Source: Ignavibacteria bacterium RIFOXYC2_FULL_35_21
GTDB lineage: Bacteria > Bacteroidota > Ignavibacteria > Kapaibacteriales > UBA2268
Direction: 5' to 3'
Length of the DNA stretch: 36,041 nt
NCBI GenBank assembly: GCA_001804705.1
Contig: MHAY01000081.1
Coordinates: 1-36,041 of the forward strand
How positions within the stretch are numbered: the first letter of the stretch is position 1; each line of letters opens with the position of its first letter. The notes under the pieces were generated by a model, which worked only from the letters and a program-made list of their open reading frames with translations, searched no databases and was not told the origin of the DNA. The translations under genes and the position numbers were made by a program. Below, one piece after another: positions 15,314 through 22,342 of the stretch.

Positions 15314-15356
15314 ATTAATCACACAAATAAAAGTTCAGACAATTTGCGTCATTGTG
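15314..15356. repeat. Right arm of the long-range inverted repeat
   Basis: Reverse complement (about 85-90 percent by eye) of 13354-13397. It carries ATTAATCACACAAAT and GTTCAGACAATTTGCG. Confidence 0.65.
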
Positions 15357-15372
15357 CGGAATAAGAATTAAT

Positions 15373-15455
15373 AATCTGTGTAATCCGGTTAATCAGATTA
15401 ATCTGCGGTTCAGACTTTATTTTTCCATTTTTTTTTATTTAATTTGAAACAAAAT
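15373..15455 (+). repeat. 83-bp direct repeat, right copy
   Basis: Same sequence as 13719-13801 with one mismatch. It ends 70 bp before the preferred start of the ECF sigma factor gene, so it may include or displace that gene's native upstream region. Confidence 0.9.
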
Positions 15456-15525
15456 CGGAAAAATTGTATTTATTATCTTTAGATGCAGGAGCAATTTGTT
15501 ATTTTGATTGAAAAGAATAGATTTT

Positions 15526-16104
15526 ATGGTTAACAGCTTTCAAAATACACCTGACTCTGAATTGTACCAATACCTCGGCGGAAGCAATCAGGATAAGGAG
15601 TTGGCGTTCAGGGAAATTTATAAGCGGCACTCGGCAAAAGTGTACGCTTATTGCAGAAGGGTGGTCGGGAATAAAGAAATAGCTGAGGATTTGTTCCAGG
15701 ATACTTTTCTGCGGCTCCTGCAAAGTTCTTCTAGAGATAAAGAAATGGTTAATCTTTCAGGCTATATTATAAAGATTGCAAGAAACCTTTGCCTCAAGCA
15801 CAAATCGCACCAGGAAGAGTTCGTGTCGCTCGAGGATTTTGAAATAAAGGTCGAAGAAAATACGCTTGAAAGAACAGAAGTAACGAATATTATATCAATG
15901 GCTCTCGAGCTTCTCGGAGATGATTACAGGGAAGCCCTTGTTTTGCAAACTTACGATGAGCTTTCGTACAATGAGATTGCCGAGATACAGGGCGTACCAT
16001 TGACGACTGTAAGAAACAGAATTGTCAGGGCAAAGCAGAAGCTGAGAGAGATAGTCCAGCCTTACCTGGCGGATAACAATAATTATGAAAGCAATGGAGG
16101 ATGA
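15526..16104 (+). CDS. ECF-family RNA polymerase sigma factor
   Basis: With the ATG at 15526 the protein has 192 residues; an in-frame TTG at 15508 would add six. Region 2 (about 25-90) has FREIYKRHSAKVYAYCRRVV, then IAEDLFQDTFLRLL, the core-binding and -10 recognition helices. Region 4 (about 125-180) has LGDDYREALVLQTYDELSY, then EIAEIQGVPLTTVRNRIVRA, a typical helix-turn-helix for -35 recognition. The length and the absence of regions 1.1 and 3 are characteristic of ECF sigma factors, which respond to envelope or surface signals when released by an anti-sigma partner. The next gene encodes a membrane protein of that type, and its RBS (GGAGG) lies inside the end of this gene, so the two are translationally linked. 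Confidence 0.92.
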   Translation: MVNSFQNTPDSELYQYLGGSNQDKELAFREIYKRHSAKVYAYCRRVVGNKEIAEDLFQDTFLRLLQSSSRDKEMVNLSGYIIKIARNLCLKHKSHQEEFVSLEDFEIKVEENTLERTEVTNIISMALELLGDDYREALVLQTYDELSYNEIAEIQGVPLTTVRNRIVRAKQKLREIVQPYLADNNNYESNGG

Positions 16105-16108
16105 ATAA

Positions 16109-17380
16109 ATGGAAATTATACAAAATAACTCGCTCTCAGACCTGATATACCTTTTCCTCGACGGAGAAGCCGACAGCACACAGCAGGATTTGTTATTCAA
16201 AAACCTTGCTGATAATCCTGAGTTGCAGTCTGAGTTCCAGGATGCGGTTACACTCAACAAATCATTATCTGCCGATTCGAAGAATTTAGTTCCTTCGAAT
16301 GAACTGACACACAACCTGTTCGTTAAAGCCGGCTTTGAATCAGGTGCGGCAGGTTCAGGCGTAACCGGAATAGTTTCCGAAACAACAAGGAACACCTTCC
16401 TTTCCGGAATAATCGGGAAAATCAAATCATCCATTATCCCTGCTTCCATTGGTTCAGTGATAACAGCGGCATTGCTGACAACGGGCATGTATTTATTGGA
16501 CATTGATTTTCATTCAGACGGGCGTGCGGCAGTAAATCAGGGAGGTACACAAAGACAGGCAGTTACACAGAATGAAAATACAATTCCTGTTGTGAAATCA
16601 GAATCCGTTCATGGAGTAGATAAATCAAATCAACTTTCAAATGTTATCAGGAGAAGGGCTGTCCCTGTGTTTTCGGAGAATATACAGACAACACCTGAAA
16701 ATAATGTTGAAACAGTTACAGAAAATACATTAGAGACAACAGAGAATATCCCTGTAATTTTCATACCTGATATTCAGCCGTCAGACTTAGTTCAAATGAA
16801 TGATAAACCTGAATTGAGTTACAGGAATAATGATTTCATACATTTGAATACACCGCCGAGTGTAGGATTTGGTGACCTGTCAATACCAACTAAACTGAAT
16901 GTATTGGTTGAAGTGAAAGGAATAAATAATCTTGCTTATATGCATCAAAGTAATATGAGTGAGTCAAAGGTTTTTCTGAATAATGCCGCACTGAATGTTT
17001 TCCGTAAGCTAAATGATAATAACTATATAGGATTTAGTGGCGGTAATGAAATATTGCGTATGTATGAAGTGGTAGAAGATTCTAACGGTATTAATTTTCT
17101 TAATCAACCAAATATGGCTTGGGGTGGTATTATTTACAGAGGACTTTCTGATAAAATTGAAATTCTCGGCAACCTTCAGCTAATTTTTGATTGTGCAGTG
17201 GGCTTTTCAAAATTGGGATATTTGGTTAAACCAGTTGCAGGATTATATTATAATCCTGAAAACAGTTTTACACTTGGTTTGGGTATTGAAGGAACAGGCC
17301 TATTATTTTATAATACAAGAAGTGATACAAAAGGAACAGGGAAAATTGCTCTTGTATATAGTTTCGGATATAATTTCTGA
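16109..17380 (+). CDS. Membrane anti-sigma factor-like protein with large extracytoplasmic domain
   Basis: The 423-residue protein starts four bases after the sigma factor stop. The N-terminal cytoplasmic part (about 1-105) begins LSDLIYLFLDGEADSTQQ and continues FKNLADNPELQSEFQDAV. This is the short acidic helical start seen in anti-sigma factors of the Bacteroidota group, but the HxxxCxxC zinc motif is absent. One membrane segment follows (about 108-130, IIPASIGSVITAALLTTGMY). The remainder (131-423) is periplasmic: a low-complexity Thr/Glu/Asn linker to about 230, then a beta-rich region that ends LVYSFGYNF, resembling the closing strand of an outer-membrane barrel. Most anti-sigma factors lack such a domain; it could be the sensor. 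The role is inferred from position and topology. Confidence 0.7.
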   Translation: MEIIQNNSLSDLIYLFLDGEADSTQQDLLFKNLADNPELQSEFQDAVTLNKSLSADSKNLVPSNELTHNLFVKAGFESGAAGSGVTGIVSETTRNTFLSGIIGKIKSSIIPASIGSVITAALLTTGMYLLDIDFHSDGRAAVNQGGTQRQAVTQNENTIPVVKSESVHGVDKSNQLSNVIRRRAVPVFSENIQTTPENNVETVTENTLETTENIPVIFIPDIQPSDLVQMNDKPELSYRNNDFIHLNTPPSVGFGDLSIPTKLNVLVEVKGINNLAYMHQSNMSESKVFLNNAALNVFRKLNDNNYIGFSGGNEILRMYEVVEDSNGINFLNQPNMAWGGIIYRGLSDKIEILGNLQLIFDCAVGFSKLGYLVKPVAGLYYNPENSFTLGLGIEGTGLLFYNTRSDTKGTGKIALVYSFGYNF

Positions 17381-17400
17381 TAAAAAAGAAGTGAAAAACC

Positions 17401-18105
17401 ATGAAAAAGTTAATAATAAGAATATTGGAAATACTTGTGCTGGTGATAGTCTCTTTGTTGATACAATCCTGCACGGAAGGAAGCATTTATCCAACACTCC
17501 CTACGGATTACAGTAAAAACTTACTTGATTCGGGTTATTATCCTAATAATGTTGGGTCGTATTGGAGTTATGAGATTTCGATATCAGATTCAATACCTTA
17601 TGTAATTGATACTGTGGATGTAAGGCTTGTTACTAATGAAATTAAGGCTGATAGCAGTCAATTTCTTACCTATAATTACCATTATTATCAGTTTGGTGAT
17701 AATGATTCTGTGTATGAAGTATTGAAAAAAGATACTATCGAGCGGTTAAACAATCCTAATATTTCGTTTAAGTCAATATTAATAATACCTTTTAGTGTAG
17801 GGGAAATTTTTATCCAAATGATAATTGATTCAATTTATAACTCTGAACAAATAACTATTGAAATGATGGTTGAAAGTTATGACAGTGTTTTTGTGAAAGC
17901 CGGAAGATTTATGGCTTATAAAATTGTAACTACAGTAACCTACCAAAGGTTTGGTGATAGTCCGACTTATACGAGGGAAGTGCTTTACTTTGTTCCTTTT
18001 ATAGGATTTATTTCTGTTGTAAATGAATTTTGGGATGAAAATAATCGTAGATATTTTTCCAAGGAAAGATGGGAATTGATGGACTTTAAAATCGAAAAGA
18101 AGTGA
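17401..18105 (+). CDS. Predicted lipoprotein of unknown function
   Basis: The 234-residue protein has a lipoprotein signal peptide: basic MKKLIIR, a hydrophobic core, then LLIQSC with the lipidated Cys24. The mature part is rich in beta-strand-forming residues and aromatic Tyr (YYPNNVGSYWSYEIS, then YNYHYYQFGD), with no recognised domain. It lies 20 bp downstream of the anti-sigma-like gene and 98 bp upstream of the large T9SS substrate, all on the plus strand, so it probably belongs to the sigma operon. It may be an outer-membrane-attached component of that signalling unit. I do not recognise the family. Confidence 0.75.
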   Translation: MKKLIIRILEILVLVIVSLLIQSCTEGSIYPTLPTDYSKNLLDSGYYPNNVGSYWSYEISISDSIPYVIDTVDVRLVTNEIKADSSQFLTYNYHYYQFGDNDSVYEVLKKDTIERLNNPNISFKSILIIPFSVGEIFIQMIIDSIYNSEQITIEMMVESYDSVFVKAGRFMAYKIVTTVTYQRFGDSPTYTREVLYFVPFIGFISVVNEFWDENNRRYFSKERWELMDFKIEKK

Positions 18106-18203
18106 AATTTTAATAAATAACATTGAATCCGGATTTGTGAATATATTCATACAATTTATTGATATTATGTGTAATTTAATAATGATTTTATAAGGAGGAA
18201 GAA

Positions 18204-20732
18204 ATGAAACAAATTACGATTAAAACAAGAGCAGTAATCGGAATAATTCTGTTCATGTTTATTCTACCACTATTAGCATCAGCTCAGAACAGCGGGCATA
18301 TTTACTTTAAGAACCCGTATGCTGAACTCGTCGGAGTAGTTGGGGATACTCTGTATTATAAGGCTGAAGCAGTTACAGACCTCGACGATGAAATCAGATA
18401 CTCGCTTGAGTATGGCGAAGAGGGAATGACAATTGACGAAATGACCGGCGAATTTCGCCTGATTACAGACCATAAAGGATTTTACAGAGTAGCCATAAAA
18501 GCTACACTGCTTAATCACCCCGAAGAGGAAGCACACCTTGGCTTGGTTGTTATTATTTTGTTTAAGGATGAATTGCCTTGTGCCTATATTAAAGGCACGA
18601 TTACCCTGAAAGACGGGGAACCTTATGTAGGCGCTTATGTCTCGGTAATGGCTGCAAGGGATTCAAGTAATTACGGATATTATCCCAGCACTGTAACAGA
18701 TGAAAACGGATATTATGAATTAAATCTGCCCAAGGGGGATTACTATCTCGGTGTCGGGACGATGAATGGCTCATATATATGGTATCCCGGAACCCAGGAC
18801 TTAAACCAGGCAACATTACTTACTCTTGATTGTGAGCAGACAATAACTGCCGACTTCACAATTGATGAATCACTCTTTGATTATGTATATTTCATGTCCT
18901 ATCCCGAATATATGGGATTTTTAAATGAGAAATATACATATAAGGCAGAAGCGATTTCAATGTTAGGGAAAGAGCTCCGTTACAGGCTGGATGAAGGTCC
19001 TGAAGGGATGACAATTGATGCAACTTCAGGCCTGCTCGAATGGTCTCCAACTGAAAAGGGCGAATTCACTGTTTCGATTACTGCTTATGCTGTAGATAAC
19101 GAAGCAGTGAATGCAAACCAGATGTGGATGATATACGTTGTTGACAGCTTAGAAAAACCTTGTGCATATATTAACGGCACTGTAAAGGATAAAGACGGCA
19201 ATCCGGTTGATAATGCTTTTGTATTTGCTTATGCGGTATATGATTCAACATGGGAACGCAACAGTAAGTTTAATTCCTTCTTCGAAGCCTTTACAGATAA
19301 AGACGGCAACTATTCAATCAACATAATTAGCGGCGAATTTTATGTCGTCGCACAAGGCTATGACTTCAACCCTGTTTATTACGAAAACACACAGGATTAC
19401 AACGAAGCAAAAATCCTGACGGTTGAATGTAACAATACATATACAATCAACTTTGAGGTCGAAAGATATAAGCCGCCAACGAATTATACTGTAGAAGGTA
19501 CAGTAACAGCAGAGAATGACGGCTCACCTGTCGAAGCAGTCGTTCAGTTCATACCCGAAGATGCATCATACAGGGATTCTCTCTGGTGTCCGAATGGATA
19601 TTTGTTTGAAACCTATACTGATTCTGAAGGGAAATATAAGATTGAACTGCCTGACAATATGAAATACTATGCAATGGCTGTGGCTCTTAGCGAGGAGTAT
19701 CTTCCTGAATTTTACAATAACGTGAGAAGTATTACAGATGCAACAAAGCTCGAGTTGACAGACAATCTGACAGGAATTGACTTTACATTGCCATTGAGGC
19801 CCGTATTCAATAATGGGTTTTATGGATTTGTAAGAGATTCGGCAGGTGACCCTGTAACGGCAATGGTTACTGCATATCCGTTTGACAATCTCGACCAGTC
19901 GAATTTTATGCCGAGGTCTGTCGTTACCGATTCAAGCAATACCGGGAAGTTCGTGATTACTAATCTTGTACCCGGACGCTATGTATTATATGCCATACCA
20001 TTTGATAGAGAGGTTACTCCCGGATTTTATGTTGACGGAGACTTCGCAACATGGGAATGGGAAAAGGCAACTAAGATAAATGTTCCTGCCGACGGTATGA
20101 TTGATTATGAGCATGTAATCATGCTGCCGAACATGGATTCCAAATTCTTTGGTATTGCCCAACTCGACGGATACGTCTATGAAGAAGTAACGGGAGCAAA
20201 AAAGAACGGTCAAATCCAAAGTTCAAAGCCACTTTCGGGCGTTAACGTAACGGTTGTTGACAACAGTGGCAAAAGCCTCGATAATTCTATTACCGACCAG
20301 AACGGATATTATAAGTTAGACAATATCGGTGTCGGTGCTTATAAGATAGTTTACAGCAAGGTTGGCTATGGTTCTTATGAGACAGTGCTAAACTTCGATG
20401 CTATGGAAAATTCACGTCAGAACCAGAACATCACACTTCAGCCAAAGGGAACAACAGGAGTTGATGATGTAACGGTTTATACTGATGACATTGGAGTATT
20501 TCCACAACCTGCAAGCGACAAAGTGGAGCTTAGGTTCAACTCTATGCAAGGTGATGCAACAGTCAGCATAACGAATGTTCTCGGAGGACAGGTTATGAGC
20601 AATTCAATCAGTATTGCAGACGGAAATTCAAGAATCAGTCTTGATATTTCCAACCTGCCCTCAGGTGCTTACATCATAACAGTAAGCGGAAACGGAACAC
20701 CGAAACACGCTTTAATGAATATAGCAAGATAA
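18204..20732 (+). CDS. Large secreted multidomain protein (Ig-like and carboxypeptidase-regulatory-like repeats) with T9SS tail
   Basis: The 842-residue protein has a signal peptide (about 1-27, ending LLASAQ). Two Ig/cadherin-like domains follow, at about 31-118 and 225-320, sharing GMTIDEMTGEF / GMTIDATSGLL. They alternate with carboxypeptidase-regulatory-like beta-sandwich repeats (about 126-210, 325-420, 430-525, 535-640, 650-750), each with a TDENGYYELNLPKGDYYL-type core. The last 85 residues (IGVFPQPASDKVEL, then LPSGAYIITVSGNG) are a type A T9SS sorting domain, so it is exported and probably attached to the surface. The modules suggest an adhesive or matrix-binding role; no catalytic residues are seen. 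RBS AAGGAGG precedes the ATG. A terminator follows at 20754, closing the sigma-linked unit. Confidence 0.9.
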   Translation: MKQITIKTRAVIGIILFMFILPLLASAQNSGHIYFKNPYAELVGVVGDTLYYKAEAVTDLDDEIRYSLEYGEEGMTIDEMTGEFRLITDHKGFYRVAIKATLLNHPEEEAHLGLVVIILFKDELPCAYIKGTITLKDGEPYVGAYVSVMAARDSSNYGYYPSTVTDENGYYELNLPKGDYYLGVGTMNGSYIWYPGTQDLNQATLLTLDCEQTITADFTIDESLFDYVYFMSYPEYMGFLNEKYTYKAEAISMLGKELRYRLDEGPEGMTIDATSGLLEWSPTEKGEFTVSITAYAVDNEAVNANQMWMIYVVDSLEKPCAYINGTVKDKDGNPVDNAFVFAYAVYDSTWERNSKFNSFFEAFTDKDGNYSINIISGEFYVVAQGYDFNPVYYENTQDYNEAKILTVECNNTYTINFEVERYKPPTNYTVEGTVTAENDGSPVEAVVQFIPEDASYRDSLWCPNGYLFETYTDSEGKYKIELPDNMKYYAMAVALSEEYLPEFYNNVRSITDATKLELTDNLTGIDFTLPLRPVFNNGFYGFVRDSAGDPVTAMVTAYPFDNLDQSNFMPRSVVTDSSNTGKFVITNLVPGRYVLYAIPFDREVTPGFYVDGDFATWEWEKATKINVPADGMIDYEHVIMLPNMDSKFFGIAQLDGYVYEEVTGAKKNGQIQSSKPLSGVNVTVVDNSGKSLDNSITDQNGYYKLDNIGVGAYKIVYSKVGYGSYETVLNFDAMENSRQNQNITLQPKGTTGVDDVTVYTDDIGVFPQPASDKVELRFNSMQGDATVSITNVLGGQVMSNSISIADGNSRISLDISNLPSGAYIITVSGNGTPKHALMNIAR

Positions 20733-20753
20733 AAAATGACATTATAGAATTAG

Positions 20754-20790
20754 AAGAGCCCGGAGAGCGAATGCCCTTTGGGCTTTTTTG
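20754..20790 (+). terminator. Terminator of the T9SS substrate gene with two alternative hairpins
   Basis: GCCC-TTT-GGGC (20773-20783) makes a tight hairpin ending in six T (20784-20789). The same GGGC can instead pair with AAGAGCCC at 20754-20761 in an 8-bp stem. Both put the T-tract directly 3', so termination is expected either way. It starts 21 bp after the stop. Confidence 0.75.
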
Positions 20791-20814
20791 TACTTGATAA
20801 TTTTTTTTCAAAGT

Positions 20815-21024
20815 TTATGCAACTTCCAATTCTAAAAACTTGGTTTTTCTTTTTGGAATATGTTTGCCTTCTTCTTTTATCATTTCAATATGAAATTCAA
20901 TAGCTTCTTTTATGAGAGTTGTAACATCTTCTTCTGTTTCCGCTACTGCAACACAACCCGGTAAGTCGGGAACATAGGCTCCATAAGAAGTTTTTCCTTT
21001 TTCAATAATAACTGTGTATCTCAT
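20815..21024 (-). CDS. HicB-like small antitoxin-fold protein
   Basis: From the ATG at 21024 the protein has 69 residues. MRYTVIIEKG, then YGAYVPDLPGCVAVAETEED and IKEAIEFHIEMIKEEG form the compact HicB/UPF0150 fold (beta-beta-alpha, with the P-D-L-P-G-C motif). An in-frame TTG at 21036 is less likely because the ATG directly follows the stop of the preceding gene. In hicAB systems HicB neutralises the mRNA-cleaving HicA. No HicA reading frame (about 60-80 residues with a G-S-H-x-x-[FY] motif) is present next to it, so it is an orphan here. It follows an interrupted ribbon-helix-helix gene with a 2-bp gap, suggesting the two were once an operon. Confidence 0.8.
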   Translation of the reverse strand: MRYTVIIEKGKTSYGAYVPDLPGCVAVAETEEDVTTLIKEAIEFHIEMIKEEGKHIPKRKTKFLELEVA

Positions 21025-21026
21025 AT

Positions 21027-21263
21027 TTAACCACAAACAATAGTATATTTACCTTCCTTAGCTTGTTTCAATCCTTTTCGTAAAGACGGAAAGAGGTTCT
21101 TCAGGCTTGCCATTTCCACATCCAAAACAAAAATATCATCCCACACATAATTGAGTGCGGCAAATTCAATGTAATTCGATATTGTACGATGTTCTCCTTC
21201 AGAAGCTTTTTTCAGAAGCTAATATACATCATCCTCGAGTCTTAGAGTAATCGTTTTTGACAT
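21027..21263 (-). pseudogene. Ribbon-helix-helix (CopG-like) antitoxin gene interrupted by an amber stop at codon 15
   Basis: The frame beginning ATG 21263 encodes MSKTITLRLEDDVY, then TAG (21221-21219), then an open frame: LLKKASEGEHRTISNYIEFA, NYVWDDIFVLDVEMASLKNL, FPSLRKGLKQAKEGKYTIV and a TAA stop at 21029-21027. The whole is 78 codons and fits a CopG/RHH antitoxin (T-I-T-L-R-L strand, V-Y-x-L-L-K-K-A helix, S-N-Y-I-E-x-A helix, K-G-L-x-x-A-K-x-G-K-Y-x-I-V end). Such proteins normally precede a RelE-type toxin; here a HicB-like gene follows two bases later. The rest is intact and coherent, so the mutation looks recent. It could be a real point mutation, an assembly error or a suppressed codon. 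Confidence 0.75.
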
Positions 21264-21271
21264 AATTCATT

Positions 21272-21313
21272 TTGAATAATATTGACATAATAATTATTCA
21301 AAATTATTCATAA
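21272..21313. promoter_or_regulatory. Operator-like inverted and direct repeats upstream of the RHH gene
   Basis: TTGAATAAT (21272-21280) and ATTATTCAA (21293-21301) are a perfect 9-bp inverted repeat. TTATTCA recurs in direct orientation right after it. It sits between the divergent RHH gene (start 21263) and the restriction gene (start 21401). RHH antitoxins bind such short repeated half-sites to repress their own promoter; this function is inferred from position. Confidence 0.4.
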
Positions 21314-21400
21314 TAATTCAAAAGCAAAAAGATTTATAAAAATTTGAAAAATTAATTTTTTGTAAGTTTGTGTAATATTTGTCATTAATTTTATTTTAAT

Positions 21401-22342
21401 ATGCATCCGTTCGAGATTGAATTAAGTGTTACAACTCAGGATATTGAGTTAGAATTAAGAGGAACAACAAGTGTTCTATGGTCTGAGTTTCTTCTGAATC
21501 CCAGAAGGCTTCGTGGAAGCGATTTTCTCATGCGGTGGTCTCAGGGTGTATGGTCTGAAAAAAGGTTAATCGATGCTATAAATCGAACTGATGATTTTTT
21601 CGCTATTCCTTATGGTCCAAGTGGTACAGCACCAACAGATGATGTTCGCTTATTTGAATTATATTTTGAAAGATTAGAGAAAGCTGGTTTAGGTAAAATT
21701 AAGCGACCGGACCTTCTGTTATTTTCAATTAAAGAGAAACCATTTGTAGATGGCTTTGTGAAACATCTAGGTGGTATTGAAGAATTACCTTTTATAAATG
21801 AAAAAAAATTAAAACCAATCATCCAAAAAGCTATTATAGCTATTGAATGTGAGAATTCTTTATGGGTAGCTGATAAGATGCCCGCCTACGGTCAATCCTT
21901 AAAACCGCAAAAACGACTTAACGGGAAATTGGGATTAACAAAGAATGCAGTATTGCCAACTGTTATAATCAAAGAAGAAGATAGAATACCTTTAAAAAGT
22001 TGGCAAAAAAGTAATAAAATAAATATTCATATATGGCATGTTTTCTTTGACCGGGCTTACGGAATTTCACTCAATGAAATTGAAAGGTTATTAAAAGAAG
22101 ATTTTATTAAGCCCCCCGAACAAACTTTCCAAGCTCCTGGTGGAGCAACGACCAAAAAAATTATATATAAGATATATTATCACTATGCTTATCCATTGGG
22201 TATATCCACTGAAACACCTAAATTAGTTCCTGATTATATACAAGACAAAAATGGCCATATTTTACCATATGTGAAATTTGAAGGCGGAGCTTTACAACTC
22301 GCAGAGGAAGCATATATTCTTTTAAAATCTTTAGATATATGA
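21401..22342 (+). CDS. Type II restriction endonuclease (possibly AccI-like)
   Basis: The 313-residue protein is translationally coupled to an adenine-type DNA methyltransferase (ATGA overlap of stop and start), the usual layout of a type II R-M pair. Candidate nuclease residues of the PD-(D/E)xK superfamily are KRPDLLLF (Asp104) and, about 45 residues later, IIAIECENS with Glu149 and Glu151. The D...ExE arrangement, with Glu in place of the usual Lys, occurs in BamHI-type enzymes. The surrounding pattern (ECENSLW, then MPAYG) reminds me of AccI-type endonucleases, which cut GTMKAC, but this is from memory and cannot be verified here. The gene is more AT-rich than enolase and other core genes in the window, consistent with acquisition by transfer. 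Confidence 0.72.
   Translation: MHPFEIELSVTTQDIELELRGTTSVLWSEFLLNPRRLRGSDFLMRWSQGVWSEKRLIDAINRTDDFFAIPYGPSGTAPTDDVRLFELYFERLEKAGLGKIKRPDLLLFSIKEKPFVDGFVKHLGGIEELPFINEKKLKPIIQKAIIAIECENSLWVADKMPAYGQSLKPQKRLNGKLGLTKNAVLPTVIIKEEDRIPLKSWQKSNKINIHIWHVFFDRAYGISLNEIERLLKEDFIKPPEQTFQAPGGATTKKIIYKIYYHYAYPLGISTETPKLVPDYIQDKNGHILPYVKFEGGALQLAEEAYILLKSLDI

Larger units (their letters stand above)
15200..15507. other. Gene-free repeat region upstream of the ECF sigma gene
   Basis: This stretch contains a diverged CTTCGACAGG repeat (15212-15233), the CCCCCTTT/AAAGGGGG hairpin (15278-15296), the right arm of the long inverted repeat (15314-15356) and the right copy of the 83-bp direct repeat (15373-15455). 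I see no gene. The promoter of the sigma operon is expected near 15456-15525 but is not recognisable. Confidence 0.6.

Noticed and set aside
15895-16503. 202-residue minus-strand frame across the sigma and anti-sigma genes
   Set aside because: It overlaps two well-supported plus-strand genes, spans their junction and has no recognisable domain or RBS; it is a frame shadow.
20815-21263. Complete hicAB toxin-antitoxin module
   Set aside because: The gene preceding the HicB-like gene is a ribbon-helix-helix protein with an amber codon; it lacks the dsRBD-like HicA pattern.
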